Assembly (NCBI RefSeq): GCF_009695765.1
Contig: NZ_VUNI01000011.1
Coordinates: forward strand, 1-64,000
Source of the DNA: Roseburia porci
GTDB taxonomy: Bacteria; Bacillota; Clostridia; Lachnospirales; Lachnospiraceae
Length of the DNA: 64,000 nucleotides
Reading direction: 5' to 3'
Made by a program: the position numbers and the translations under genes. Below are positions 38,696-47,484 of this stretch, in pieces (position 1 is the first letter of the stretch; the number at the start of each line of letters is the position of its first letter). The notes beneath the pieces were generated by a model, which was not told the origin of the DNA, did no database searches, and saw only the letters and a program-made list of their open reading frames with translations.

Positions 38696-39574
38696 TTAAC
38701 CTTTTACAGCTCCTGATGTGATTCCACTGTAGATCTGTTTCTGACAGCAGATAAATACGATCAGCGCTGGAAGTAAGGAAATGATGACACCTGCACAAAT
38801 AAGGTTGTACTGGCTTCCCATTGGTCCTACGAATGTATACAGTGAAATTGCGATTGTGTGCAGCTCTTTTTTCTGAAGATAAAGGTTTGCTGCATAGTAC
38901 TCGTTATAAACACCAACACCCTTTAAGATACAGGATGTTACGATTGCCGGTTTTAAAAGTGGAAGCATGATCTTCCAGAAAATCGTCCAGTAAGAAGCTC
39001 CATCGATAATTGCGGACTCATCCAGAGACAACGGTATATTTTCCATAAACTGAATGAAGATGTAAATCGAAATAACGTCCGTTCCACAACTCATGATGAT
39101 ATATCCATACAGACTGTTTACCAGATGAAGATTTGTCATGATCTGGTAAACAGTAACCTGCATCGCAACTCCTGGGAGAAGAGAAGCAAATAAGAATAAG
39201 TTACGGATCAATGCATTTCCAGGAAACTGGAAACGATTCAGTACAAATGCCATCTGTGTTCCGACGATTACGGAAACAAACAGTACAATGACCATAACAA
39301 GCAGGGAATTTAAAAATGCTCTTCCCATATCGGCTGTCTGAAATGCTTTGATGAAGTTATCAAAATTCAACCAGCTCTGTGGTAATGTCATAACATTCGT
39401 ATTTGCGTATTCTTCGTTTGTCTTAAATGCTGTGATAACACACGATACGATTGGAAGTACTGCACAGATTCCAAAGAAGATCAGTGATGCATACTCCACG
39501 ATCAGCCAGATAATATGACCGGCTGAATAGTTTTTTCTTCTTTTCTTGTTCGATGTAACTGCCTGACTACTCAT
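38696..39574 (-). CDS. Mannan oligosaccharide ABC permease (MalG-like)
   Basis: 292 aa with six membrane segments and the EAA loop LDESAIIDGASYWTIFWKIMLPLLKPA. It overlaps the upstream MalF-like gene as TAATG. It makes up the transmembrane part of the importer together with that gene; an ATPase is not encoded nearby. Confidence 0.93.
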   Translation of the reverse strand: MSSQAVTSNKKRRKNYSAGHIIWLIVEYASLIFFGICAVLPIVSCVITAFKTNEEYANTNVMTLPQSWLNFDNFIKAFQTADMGRAFLNSLLVMVIVLFVSVIVGTQMAFVLNRFQFPGNALIRNLFLFASLLPGVAMQVTVYQIMTNLHLVNSLYGYIIMSCGTDVISIYIFIQFMENIPLSLDESAIIDGASYWTIFWKIMLPLLKPAIVTSCILKGVGVYNEYYAANLYLQKKELHTIAISLYTFVGPMGSQYNLICAGVIISLLPALIVFICCQKQIYSGITSGAVKG

Positions 39575-40629
39575 TATACAGCCGCTCCTTTCTTCTGTGC
39601 CTTGATACGCCGTTTTTCTTCTTTCATACGGGCTTTTTCAGCCTTCATGCGTGCCCGTTTTGCAGCATAGGATTCATCCATGCTTTCCGCATCCCGGAAG
39701 ATATATTTAAAGAATAATTTCTGTAAAATCGTACATGCGAAGATAATCAGTAATAATACAACTGCCATTGCAGATGCAAGACCTACTTTCTGACTTGTAT
39801 GCGCGATCTCGTTCATGATTACGAAATATGTTCCTGTTCCGTTTGCACCACTTGTGATTACGTATGGCTGTTCGAATGCACTTAAAGATCCTGTGATAGA
39901 AAGGATAACATTTAACGTAACGATTGTTTTAATACTTGGTAAAATAATATGTTTGAACTGTTCCCATTTATTTGCACCGTCAAGCTCGGCTGCTTCATAA
40001 AGATCTGCATCAACAGACATGATCGCACCTATGAAAAGAACCATGTTCTGTCCGAAGTATCTCCATACAGATGTTGCAACCAAAGACCAGTTATTTACGG
40101 ACTGATCTTTCAGCCAATACGGAAGATTGTCGATGTTAAATCCACACCACTGTAATACGGTATCAAACACATATCCTCTGGTGTAGAAGAATTTAAAGAT
40201 AAAACCTACTGCAATACCATTGATCAGGAATGGGAAGAACATTAATCCTTTGAAAAAGTTTCCTCCTTTTACCTTAAAGCTCAAAATGGTTGCAAGATAA
40301 AGGGCAATTACCAACTGGATCAAAGCTCCGACTACATAGTAAAGACTGAGTTTCAAAGCACTGAAGCAGTCATCCCTGCGGAATACATCAATGTAATTTT
40401 TTAACCCTACAAAAACCCGTTTGTCTACCGGGGTAGAATATTTCATTTTGTAAAAACTGAATTTAATCATTTCTCCGAATGGGAGATATGTAAATGTAAA
40501 CAATAGCAGCAATGGAATAATCATAAATGCAACACCTATGATCAACTGCTGTCCCTGTCTACTCTTCGCCCATTTCACGAGATTAAACGGCTTTTTCTCT
40601 TTTTTTGTTTTTGCTGCAGTTGCTGCCAT
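39574..40629 (-). CDS. Mannan oligosaccharide ABC permease (MalF-like)
   Basis: 351 aa from the ATG at 40629; a GTG two codons upstream is also possible with the same GGAGG site. A basic N-terminus, six membrane segments and the EAA loop YEAAELDGANKWEQFKHIILPSI are visible. The C-terminus is a long Lys/Arg/Ala helix (about 320-351), an oddity shared with the other MalF-like protein of this window. Confidence 0.92.
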   Translation of the reverse strand: MAATAAKTKKEKKPFNLVKWAKSRQGQQLIIGVAFMIIPLLLLFTFTYLPFGEMIKFSFYKMKYSTPVDKRVFVGLKNYIDVFRRDDCFSALKLSLYYVVGALIQLVIALYLATILSFKVKGGNFFKGLMFFPFLINGIAVGFIFKFFYTRGYVFDTVLQWCGFNIDNLPYWLKDQSVNNWSLVATSVWRYFGQNMVLFIGAIMSVDADLYEAAELDGANKWEQFKHIILPSIKTIVTLNVILSITGSLSAFEQPYVITSGANGTGTYFVIMNEIAHTSQKVGLASAMAVVLLLIIFACTILQKLFFKYIFRDAESMDESYAAKRARMKAEKARMKEEKRRIKAQKKGAAV

Positions 40630-40681
40630 AATCACGTTTCCTCCATTTTTCCAATTATTTCAAGTGTAAGAGTTTTTATAA

Positions 40682-40710
40682 GCACTGCAGCAGTGTGACT
40701 GCTACAGTGC
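40682..40710 (-). other. Stem-loop between binding protein and permease genes
   Basis: A near-perfect GCACTG..CAGTGC stem of about 12 bp with a TCACA-type loop, with no long T-tract. Such stem-loops after a binding protein gene usually protect its mRNA so that it is made in excess over the permeases. Confidence 0.55.
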
Positions 40711-40745
40711 CATTTTGTCATTCAGATCTAGCTTAATTCTATTAA

Positions 40746-42125
40746 TTAGTATTTTACTTCAATATCGTTTGCCTGTTGTGCATCATCCCATGCTTTATTC
40801 CACTCAGACATGATGTCATCGAAACTCTTGTCTCCGTTTGCAGCGTGCTCAACAATCTCCTGAATTCTTGTATCTCCACCATTGTTAATGTTTAACTCAG
40901 ATTCAGAGTTCATGTCGTTCAGGTAATCTTCCTCACCGTCAAGAGCTGGCTGATCCTCTAAGAGATCTACACCTGTGAAGGCAAGTTTTGTATCGTTCAG
41001 GTCTTTAGCAACTGGAAGTCCATCTTCGTTGTATGAGAATCCAGATTTCTCTGTCATCCATTTTACGAATACCATAGCTGCTGTCTGCTCGTCTGCTGAT
41101 GCGTTTTTACTGATACCATAAGAGTAGTCAGCACCTGCTGATGCGTACTGTTTTCCGTCGATTGTGATTGGGAATGGCATATATCCGATGTCTGCACCGT
41201 TGTCACCAGCTGCTTCCATCTGTGGGTAAGCCCATGAGCCAAGTACCATACATCCGATCTTTCCATTGTTAATCTCAGCTTTGCAGCCTTCCCAGTCAGT
41301 TGTTGTATAATCTTCTTCTGTCAAGCCTTCTGCAACTGCATCGTAAAGGATCTTGTATACTGCGTAAGCATGTGTATCATCGCCGTAATCTTTGAATGGA
41401 TCTTTGGTGTGAACAAGCTGCTGGTTCATATATGTATCATCACCTGTTGCGTTGATTCCGATGTAAGCATCCCATGCTCCCATTGTCCAGCCAGCAGCAT
41501 AGTTTGTGTAAAGTGGAATAGCGTCTGTCTTCTCTTTGATCAGTTTCAGATCAGCAATGAACTCTTCCGGAGTTGTTGGAAGTTCTGTGATTCCAGCATC
41601 TGTAAATACTTTCTGGTTGTAAACGATACCCTGTGTTGTTGCTGTAGAAGGTACTCCGTAAACTTCTCCGTCATATGACCATGCATTTACATAGTTGATC
41701 TCGTTTGACATGGTATCCACATCACCGTAAGAGATGAAGTAGCTTGAGATATCTTTCTTATCTACTGCCGGAATCATCATGATTGTCTCATAATCGCCAG
41801 ACTGTAAATGTGTTAATGCATCGTCTGCATAGTTTGTATCCGTTGTGATTGTTACATGGATGTCTGGATATTCTTTATTGAACTCTTCCAGATACTGATC
41901 CCATGTTGTTCCCTTATAATCATCTGACTGAAGATCAGTACGATGATTGAACATTGTAATATCTGCTTTGAGGTCTGTGTAATCCTCTCCTAATTTGATG
42001 TCTGCGTATTTAACGCTTGTAGCAGAATCCCCATCTGCTCCCTTTTTGTCTGACGATCCACATGCTGCCATGCTGACTGCCATTGCTGCAACCAATGAGA
42101 TTGCCAATACCTTTTTCAACTTCAT
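40746..42125 (-). CDS. Mannan oligosaccharide-binding lipoprotein
   Basis: 459 aa. Lipoprotein signal peptide with lipobox SMAACG (Cys near 22), then a family 1 solute-binding protein fold (SATTQGIVYNQKVFTDAGITELPTTPEEF). It is first in the mannan operon and divergent from an AraC regulator. Its expected ligands are beta-manno- or galactomanno-oligosaccharides, inferred from the enzymes that follow. A GGAGG site lies ahead of the start. Confidence 0.92.
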   Translation of the reverse strand: MKLKKVLAISLVAAMAVSMAACGSSDKKGADGDSATSVKYADIKLGEDYTDLKADITMFNHRTDLQSDDYKGTTWDQYLEEFNKEYPDIHVTITTDTNYADDALTHLQSGDYETIMMIPAVDKKDISSYFISYGDVDTMSNEINYVNAWSYDGEVYGVPSTATTQGIVYNQKVFTDAGITELPTTPEEFIADLKLIKEKTDAIPLYTNYAAGWTMGAWDAYIGINATGDDTYMNQQLVHTKDPFKDYGDDTHAYAVYKILYDAVAEGLTEEDYTTTDWEGCKAEINNGKIGCMVLGSWAYPQMEAAGDNGADIGYMPFPITIDGKQYASAGADYSYGISKNASADEQTAAMVFVKWMTEKSGFSYNEDGLPVAKDLNDTKLAFTGVDLLEDQPALDGEEDYLNDMNSESELNINNGGDTRIQEIVEHAANGDKSFDDIMSEWNKAWDDAQQANDIEVKY

Positions 42126-42201
42126 ATTGTTGTCCTCCTTTATTTCGTTACCCTTTTGTAACTTAATTTAATTATATTATTTTATTTATTTTAGTCATCA
42201 C

Positions 42202-42404
42202 TCATTCTTGTTATTAATCATCTATTATTGTTTTCGTATCCATTTTCGATGTTATCCCCAAAAATGTGTCATGTTTTTTGTGCACATTTACAATATTATT
42301 TTTCCGTTTTCTTTGTTTTAAAGATTAATTTAAGTTAAATTCAAGTCATTTTTCATTTTTAAGTTATATTTCATTCTTGTTTTATCACTCATTTTTGCTA
42401 TAAT
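42202..42404. promoter_or_regulatory. Divergent control region of the mannan operon and AraC gene
   Basis: The 42126-42435 gap is very A/T-rich and has no ORF. TCATTCTTGTT occurs twice in direct orientation (42202-42212 and 42371-42381), a candidate AraC site. TTAAGTTAAATT at 42330-42341 recurs inverted in the NUDIX-GH36 promoter (47328-47339). The plus-strand promoter of the AraC gene is TTGTTT (42377-42382), 16 nt, TATAAT (42399-42404). Confidence 0.5.
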
Positions 42405-42435
42405 ATACTTAAATTAACATAAAAAGGAGAAGTTT

Positions 42436-43317
42436 ATGGAGTCGTTGGCACAGGTTTTTGACAATTTCAGTGAAAAAACAATCGAAGATCACCCTTTTTT
42501 CTTTTGCTTCGATTGTATCGAACCCATCCACACCGACCGCCCTTTCCAGTGTAAGAATGTAATATTACCATCTGCGTTCTTTCTATATATAAAGTCCGGG
42601 CGCATCACACTTGAGATTCACTCACGCGATAACGCATCCCATACGAAAGAATTAACCGAAGGTGACATTGTTTTCTTATATCCGGATACCTTCTTTTCCC
42701 TTTCTTCGGATGCCGCTGTAACAGATTTTATACTGCTTGCACTTCATGGGGTTCTTTTGCAGGATTATCTGCTTTCATCCCATCACAGCAACCGTTATTA
42801 CGTACTTGATAATTATCTTCCGATTCTTTCGAACCAGATCGAGCACATTGAAGCAGATTTCACCTCAGACCTTATGGCACATTGCAGTACCGAAAAACGG
42901 ATCTTTTTAATGCAGCAATATGCAACGGATCTCATGACATATTTCCGGCAGTCACTTGTTCTGCCGGCAAACCAGATGGCACGCTCTGTCCCTTCCTATC
43001 TGAAAAAAGTCCGCAGACATCTGGATGAGCATTATGCGCTTACCTTTGTCCTGGATGACGTTGTGGAATGGTATGGAGTAAGCAAATATAAATTCTGTCA
43101 TGATTTTAAGGAGTTTTACGGTCAGCCTCCACTCCAGTACTTAAACGAACAGCGTATCCTGCACGCAAAAGACTTTCTTCTTTCTACCGATGTTCCGGTA
43201 CATGAAGTCGGCTCTATGGTCGGCATTGATAACACGAACCATTTCATCACGCTTTTCAAGCGTTGCACCGGCGTAACCCCGCTGCAATACCGGCGTGAGC
43301 ACCTTTCCATCGACTGA
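42436..43317 (+). CDS. AraC family regulator of the mannan locus
   Basis: 293 aa, with AAAAGGAG before the ATG. The first 180 residues form a cupin-like sugar-sensing domain (FFLYIKSGRITLEI..., GDIVFLYPDTFFSL). The C-terminal 100 residues hold the two AraC helix-turn-helix motifs (LDDVVEWYGVSKYKFCHDFKEFYG; VPVHEVGSMVGIDNTNHFITLFKRCTG). It is divergent from the importer operon and likely activates it in response to mannan sugars. Confidence 0.9.
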   Translation: MESLAQVFDNFSEKTIEDHPFFFCFDCIEPIHTDRPFQCKNVILPSAFFLYIKSGRITLEIHSRDNASHTKELTEGDIVFLYPDTFFSLSSDAAVTDFILLALHGVLLQDYLLSSHHSNRYYVLDNYLPILSNQIEHIEADFTSDLMAHCSTEKRIFLMQQYATDLMTYFRQSLVLPANQMARSVPSYLKKVRRHLDEHYALTFVLDDVVEWYGVSKYKFCHDFKEFYGQPPLQYLNEQRILHAKDFLLSTDVPVHEVGSMVGIDNTNHFITLFKRCTGVTPLQYRREHLSID

Positions 43318-43350
43318 TCTCTGATTCCGGCATCGAAAGATTCCAAAAAC

Positions 43351-43398
43351 AAAACGAGTGAATGTATCTCATGATTCCGAGATACATTCACTCGTTTT
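43351..43398. terminator. Bidirectional terminator between AraC and LacI genes
   Basis: Perfect 20-bp arms (43351-43370 and 43379-43398; core CGAGTGAATGTATCTC) around an 8-nt loop, flanked by A and T runs on both sides. It separates two convergent genes and touches the stop codon of the LacI gene. Confidence 0.9.
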
Positions 43399-44429
43399 TA
43401 TTTGATCTTATTCAGGTTCTTTACGCTGTCTTTCACAACCAGATGTCCTTCTACAATTGAAATACCCTTGTGATAAGGATCACCGTTCATCTTTTTGATC
43501 AGGATGTTGACGCCGCGGCGCGCCATTTCCTTCAAATCAACTTCATATGTTGTAATTGCAATGTCACTGAGTCCCGGGAACAGATAATTATCATATCCCA
43601 CTACGGAAATATCCTCTGGTACACGATATCCAAGGCCCTCCAGTTTATGGATCAGTTCATTCGCACACAAGTCGCAGTTACATACAAATGCCGTTGGCAT
43701 ATCTTCCGGAAGCTGCATCAGGTTCTCCGGATCGATCTGATCATTCGAAGGATCACGATCCGGTATTACCCAGTCATCATGCACCGTAAATCCATGTTCA
43801 AGCATAGATTTGCAGTAACCGAAATAACGGTCGGTAATACTTCCGGTAGCTTTTAAAGTTCCTACGTATGCGATCTTGCGATGTCCCATTTCAAACAGAT
43901 AATTGGTAAGCTTATAAGCGCCATAATAACTGTCTGAAATGATTGCGTCGCAGTCTTCATTTTCATTGCAAAAATCCAGATACACCATCGGGACATTGGA
44001 ATTTTTCTCCAGGCTCTGAAGGTAACGTTCTCTCTGTCGTCCAATTACGATCAGTCCGTCTACTTTCTGTTCCTGAAGAAGCATTGGAATCTGATTTGTC
44101 TCTGCAGCCTCGTTTGTAATGACTTCAAGTAATGTAAAGCATCCCTTTGCTGAAGCCTTCGTCGTTACCATCTGGTACATCTGCCAGTAGAAGGAGTCAT
44201 ATTTTCCCAGGAATACCTCGGAAATGATAATTCCAATATTATAACTTTTCTGTGCTCTTTCCTTGCGAAGTGCCGATGGTTGTTTATACCCCATTTCATT
44301 CGCCAATTCTTTAATTCTCGCCCTAAGCTCCTCGCTAACTCCCTTCTGGTTCGACAGAGCTTTTGACACGGTTACTGTACTGACATTTACCTTCTCTGCA
44401 ATGTCAGCAAGTTTCACTGCCTTTGCCAT
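43398..44429 (-). CDS. LacI family transcriptional regulator of the mannan/galactoside locus
   Basis: 343 aa. Helix-turn-helix KLADIAEKVNVSTVTVSKALSNQKG, hinge, and a sugar-binding domain. It is the last gene of the NUDIX-GH36-LacI operon, 16 bp after GH36. The repeated motif TTAAGTTAAATT in front of both this operon and the main mannan operon is a possible binding site, though it lacks the central CG of many LacI operators. Confidence 0.92.
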   Translation of the reverse strand: MAKAVKLADIAEKVNVSTVTVSKALSNQKGVSEELRARIKELANEMGYKQPSALRKERAQKSYNIGIIISEVFLGKYDSFYWQMYQMVTTKASAKGCFTLLEVITNEAAETNQIPMLLQEQKVDGLIVIGRQRERYLQSLEKNSNVPMVYLDFCNENEDCDAIISDSYYGAYKLTNYLFEMGHRKIAYVGTLKATGSITDRYFGYCKSMLEHGFTVHDDWVIPDRDPSNDQIDPENLMQLPEDMPTAFVCNCDLCANELIHKLEGLGYRVPEDISVVGYDNYLFPGLSDIAITTYEVDLKEMARRGVNILIKKMNGDPYHKGISIVEGHLVVKDSVKNLNKIK

Positions 44430-44445
44430 GAGTCCTTACTCCTTT

Positions 44446-46656
44446 TTATCCTTTCACTTCTACCAAGTGAATTAATTCTGCATGATAATCTCCAAATACG
44501 CTTGCAACCAGAAGACCACCGTTCATCAGTGCATCTCCTCCAAGAATCTGTTTCTCATTCTCGCGGTTTTCATATGAGATCTCATATTTTGCATCTGCCT
44601 TTAAGCCCTGCAGACGAATCTTTCTGCTATGGCAGTTTGGTCTTGCAAGTACCTGGACAAATGTAACCAGTGCTTCGGACTGATCTTTTGCAGTCACTTC
44701 ATAACAATCATATTCATGATTCTCATTGTAGGATGCGATTCTGTAGTAATCGCCCTCTCTTACCAGATCATTATACTTGTGATACATTGCGATCTGGGAC
44801 GGAATCATATTGCGGTCCTCTTCCGGAATCTTTGTAACGTCAAGCTCATAACCAAATGTTCCGGCAAGCGCAACAAATCCACGTGTTTCAAATGGCGTTA
44901 CTCTTCCAACGGTATGGTTCGGGCAGTCAGATACGTGAGCTCCCATAGAAGATAATGGATAAATCAGGGAAGTTCCCTCCTGGATCTTCAGCCGCTCTAC
45001 CGCATCGGTGTCATCAGAGCACCAGATCTGTGGGCTGTAGTATAACATTCCCGGATCAAATCTTGCTCCTCCACCAGAGCAGTTCTCAAGCAGAAGATGC
45101 GGGAACTCATGGATCAGGCGCTCCTGCAGTTCATATACACCAAGCACATAACGATGGAACAGTTCTCCCTGTTCATCTGCTGCAAGTACTGCACTTCCGA
45201 TATCTGAAAGCTGACGGTTCATATCCCATTTTACATATTCAATATTGGCGCTGTGCAGAATGTCTGCCACACAGTTATATACATAATCACGTACTTCTTT
45301 TCTTGAAAGATCAAGTACATACTGGTTTCTTCCAAGGCTTGCAACTCTTCCCGGAATCTGGATTGCCCAGTCGCTGTGTTTCTCATACAGTTTGGAATCC
45401 GGTGAAATCATTTCCGGCTCGAACCAGATACCAAACTTCATTCCAAGTTTGTTCACCTCATCTACGAGATATTTCAATCCGCCCTGGATCTTATTCTCGT
45501 TGACAAACCAGTCTCCAAGGCTGGTATTATCATCATTTCTGTGTCCAAACCAGCCGTCATCCATAACGAGCATTTCAATTCCGAGTTTGGAAGCCTGACG
45601 TGCGATGTCCAGAAGTTTCTCTGTTGTGAAATCAAAATAAGTAGCTTCCCAGTTGTTGATCAGAATCGGACGTTTCTTGTCTTTATATTCTCCGCGGATC
45701 AGATGTTTACGGTACATATCATGGTAGTTGCGTGTCATCTGTCCGATTCCATGATCAGAATAGGTAAGAACAACTTCCGGTGCTGTAAAGGATGCTCCCG
45801 GTGTAAGTTTCCATCTGAAGTTCTCAGGATTGATTCCCATCGTCAGTCTGAGAAGACCAAACTGGTTCTTTTCTACCTGTGCAAGGAAATTGCCGGAATA
45901 TACAAAATGCATTCCGTATACTCTTCCCTGTTCCTGTGTTGTCGTTTTTTCCTTTAATGCGATAAATGGATGTTCCTGATGTGAACTCTCGCCTCTGACA
46001 GATCCAACACTCTGTTTTCCATAACCGATGCTGCGGTATTCAATCTGGCGTTCTCTCGCCCAGGAACCATGTAATGTGATCATCTCATAGTCTTCATCGT
46101 CAATATCAAAGCTGCTGGAATATACCTTATCCAGATATACATCTTCAGCTCCGTCGTTGCGCACGATCACGCTTCTTGTAATTACGTCTTCTTTTTCAAA
46201 AACGGTGTATAACAGATCAATTGCGACATTCAATACCTGATCTCTGCAATGAAGGATCAGGGTCTCTGTCTCTTCTTCCCCTGAGAATGTGGAAGGCAGT
46301 CCTTCTAACTGTGGTTTGTCTTTTGTAATCTCATAGGATTCATAAGTTACAGAAACCGCAGTATATCCTGCTTTGGTGCAGATCTCGATTGCGCTCTCCC
46401 TGTAATCTCCTAATCCATTTCCCGGATACTCCATTGGAAATGCATCCAGAAATGATGTCCTGTCACGGTTATTCTTTGACGGAACAAATGGTGCTTCATA
46501 TATTCTCATTAAATAGCTCAGATCCTGTGGTTTGATCCTGCTGCCGTAATATACGTGTCCAACAAAATTCTCCTCATCCACAATTCCGATCACATAGCTT
46601 GTGTTGTCTGTATCCAGCTGGAACAGTCTGTTTTTTTCGTTAAAATTAATTGCCAT
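44446..46656 (-). CDS. GH36 alpha-galactosidase
   Basis: 736 aa from the ATG at 46656; an in-frame ATG at 46668 overlaps the GGAGG site and is less likely. An N-terminal beta-sandwich precedes the barrel with MDDGWFGHRND, nucleophile motif YVKWDMNR and acid motif CSDDTDA, all typical of GH36 clan D enzymes. It removes alpha-1,6-galactosyl branches from imported galactomannan oligosaccharides. Cytoplasmic. Confidence 0.95.
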   Translation of the reverse strand: MAINFNEKNRLFQLDTDNTSYVIGIVDEENFVGHVYYGSRIKPQDLSYLMRIYEAPFVPSKNNRDRTSFLDAFPMEYPGNGLGDYRESAIEICTKAGYTAVSVTYESYEITKDKPQLEGLPSTFSGEEETETLILHCRDQVLNVAIDLLYTVFEKEDVITRSVIVRNDGAEDVYLDKVYSSSFDIDDEDYEMITLHGSWARERQIEYRSIGYGKQSVGSVRGESSHQEHPFIALKEKTTTQEQGRVYGMHFVYSGNFLAQVEKNQFGLLRLTMGINPENFRWKLTPGASFTAPEVVLTYSDHGIGQMTRNYHDMYRKHLIRGEYKDKKRPILINNWEATYFDFTTEKLLDIARQASKLGIEMLVMDDGWFGHRNDDNTSLGDWFVNENKIQGGLKYLVDEVNKLGMKFGIWFEPEMISPDSKLYEKHSDWAIQIPGRVASLGRNQYVLDLSRKEVRDYVYNCVADILHSANIEYVKWDMNRQLSDIGSAVLAADEQGELFHRYVLGVYELQERLIHEFPHLLLENCSGGGARFDPGMLYYSPQIWCSDDTDAVERLKIQEGTSLIYPLSSMGAHVSDCPNHTVGRVTPFETRGFVALAGTFGYELDVTKIPEEDRNMIPSQIAMYHKYNDLVREGDYYRIASYNENHEYDCYEVTAKDQSEALVTFVQVLARPNCHSRKIRLQGLKADAKYEISYENRENEKQILGGDALMNGGLLVASVFGDYHAELIHLVEVKG

Positions 46657-46671
46657 ATTATCCTCCATGCA

Positions 46672-47307
46672 TTATGTTTCATTTGTAATATTTAAAAAAG
46701 AAAATGGTTCCTTCTCATTCAATTGTAAAAACTGGATCAGCAGATATCCTGCCCGGATTGAAAGTTTTTCCTCATGCAGTATCCGAAGCGCCTCCTTCTT
46801 ATCTACGAAGCAGACCTCGATGTCCTCGCTGTCCTCCATCTGTTTTCGATCCACACTTCCGCTCGCATATCCGAAAACCATGCTGTCAAGTTCGTCCGAA
46901 AGACCCTGTGCCAGATAAAACGGCCGTCTGAGATCCGGGTTTCCCCCCTCATATACCGTAAGATCAAGTCCTGTTTCTTCTTTCATCTCACGAACTGCGG
47001 CCTGTGCATCGGTTTCCCCTTCCTCGATCAGTCCCGCTGGAAGTTCATACAGATATTCATCCATCGGATAACGATATTGCCGGATCATAACAAGCCGGTG
47101 CGGGCTCTCCTTCGTCACCGCAAAGACTGCCATCCCGGAAGCCCTGTTCGAATGCGTATTCAGCTTGATCCTGTCCTCCGGTTCTCTTGACGCAAAATAA
47201 TAATGAAATGACTTTCCTGTACGTGTCAGGGCATCCATCTCATAAAGATTCAGGAAACGGTTGTCGGTCAGTTTCCGGAATGCTGTATATTTCTGATGAT
47301 CTGCCAT
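46672..47307 (-). CDS. NUDIX hydrolase, ADP-ribose pyrophosphatase-like
   Basis: 211 aa. The full NUDIX box G-X5-E-X7-REUXEEXGU is seen in GLIEEGETDAQAAVREMKEETGL (about 91-113), preceded by the ELPAG motif common in ADP-ribose or sugar-nucleotide pyrophosphatases. It hydrolyses a nucleoside diphosphate linked to another group. It is the first gene of the alpha-galactosidase operon, 15 bp ahead of GH36, which points to a sugar-nucleotide substrate, but that link is inference. Confidence 0.85.
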   Translation of the reverse strand: MADHQKYTAFRKLTDNRFLNLYEMDALTRTGKSFHYYFASREPEDRIKLNTHSNRASGMAVFAVTKESPHRLVMIRQYRYPMDEYLYELPAGLIEEGETDAQAAVREMKEETGLDLTVYEGGNPDLRRPFYLAQGLSDELDSMVFGYASGSVDRKQMEDSEDIEVCFVDKKEALRILHEEKLSIRAGYLLIQFLQLNEKEPFSFLNITNET

Positions 47308-47319
47308 AAGGTTCCCCCT

Positions 47320-47367
47320 AAAAAGCTAATTTAACTTAATTATATAGTTTAATTAGCTTTTTGTAAA
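47320..47367 (-). promoter_or_regulatory. Promoter of NUDIX-GH36-LacI operon inside an inverted repeat
   Basis: Minus strand TTTACA (47367-47362), exactly 17 nt, TATAAT (47344-47339). Inverted arms AAAAAGCTAATT (47320-47331) and AATTAGCTTTTT (47351-47362) bracket the -10 box, and AATTTAACTTAA (47328-47339) is the inverse of a motif upstream of the mannan operon. This looks like a repressor-controlled promoter. Confidence 0.7.
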
Positions 47368-47370
47368 TTA

Positions 47371-47412
47371 AAAAAGAGCAAATATTAGATTTTTTCTAAT
47401 ACTGCTCTTTTT
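47371..47412. terminator. Terminator-like hairpin between two divergent promoters
   Basis: AAAAAGAGCA (47371-47380) pairs with TGCTCTTTTT (47403-47412), and inner TATTAG with CTAATA, giving a stem with A and T tails on both sides. It lies 3 bp from the NUDIX promoter -35 box and 5 bp from that of yitT, so it may insulate them rather than end a transcript. Confidence 0.5.
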
Positions 47413-47416
47413 CTAC

Positions 47417-47445
47417 TTGGAACTGCACATATATGATGCTATACT
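47417..47445 (+). promoter_or_regulatory. Promoter of YitT-family gene
   Basis: TTGGAA (47417-47422), 17-nt spacer, TATACT (47440-47445), about 40 bp upstream of the ATG at 47485. Confidence 0.65.
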
Positions 47446-47484
47446 GTGACTGCAAAAATATTTGTTATACACAGGAGATCCTAA

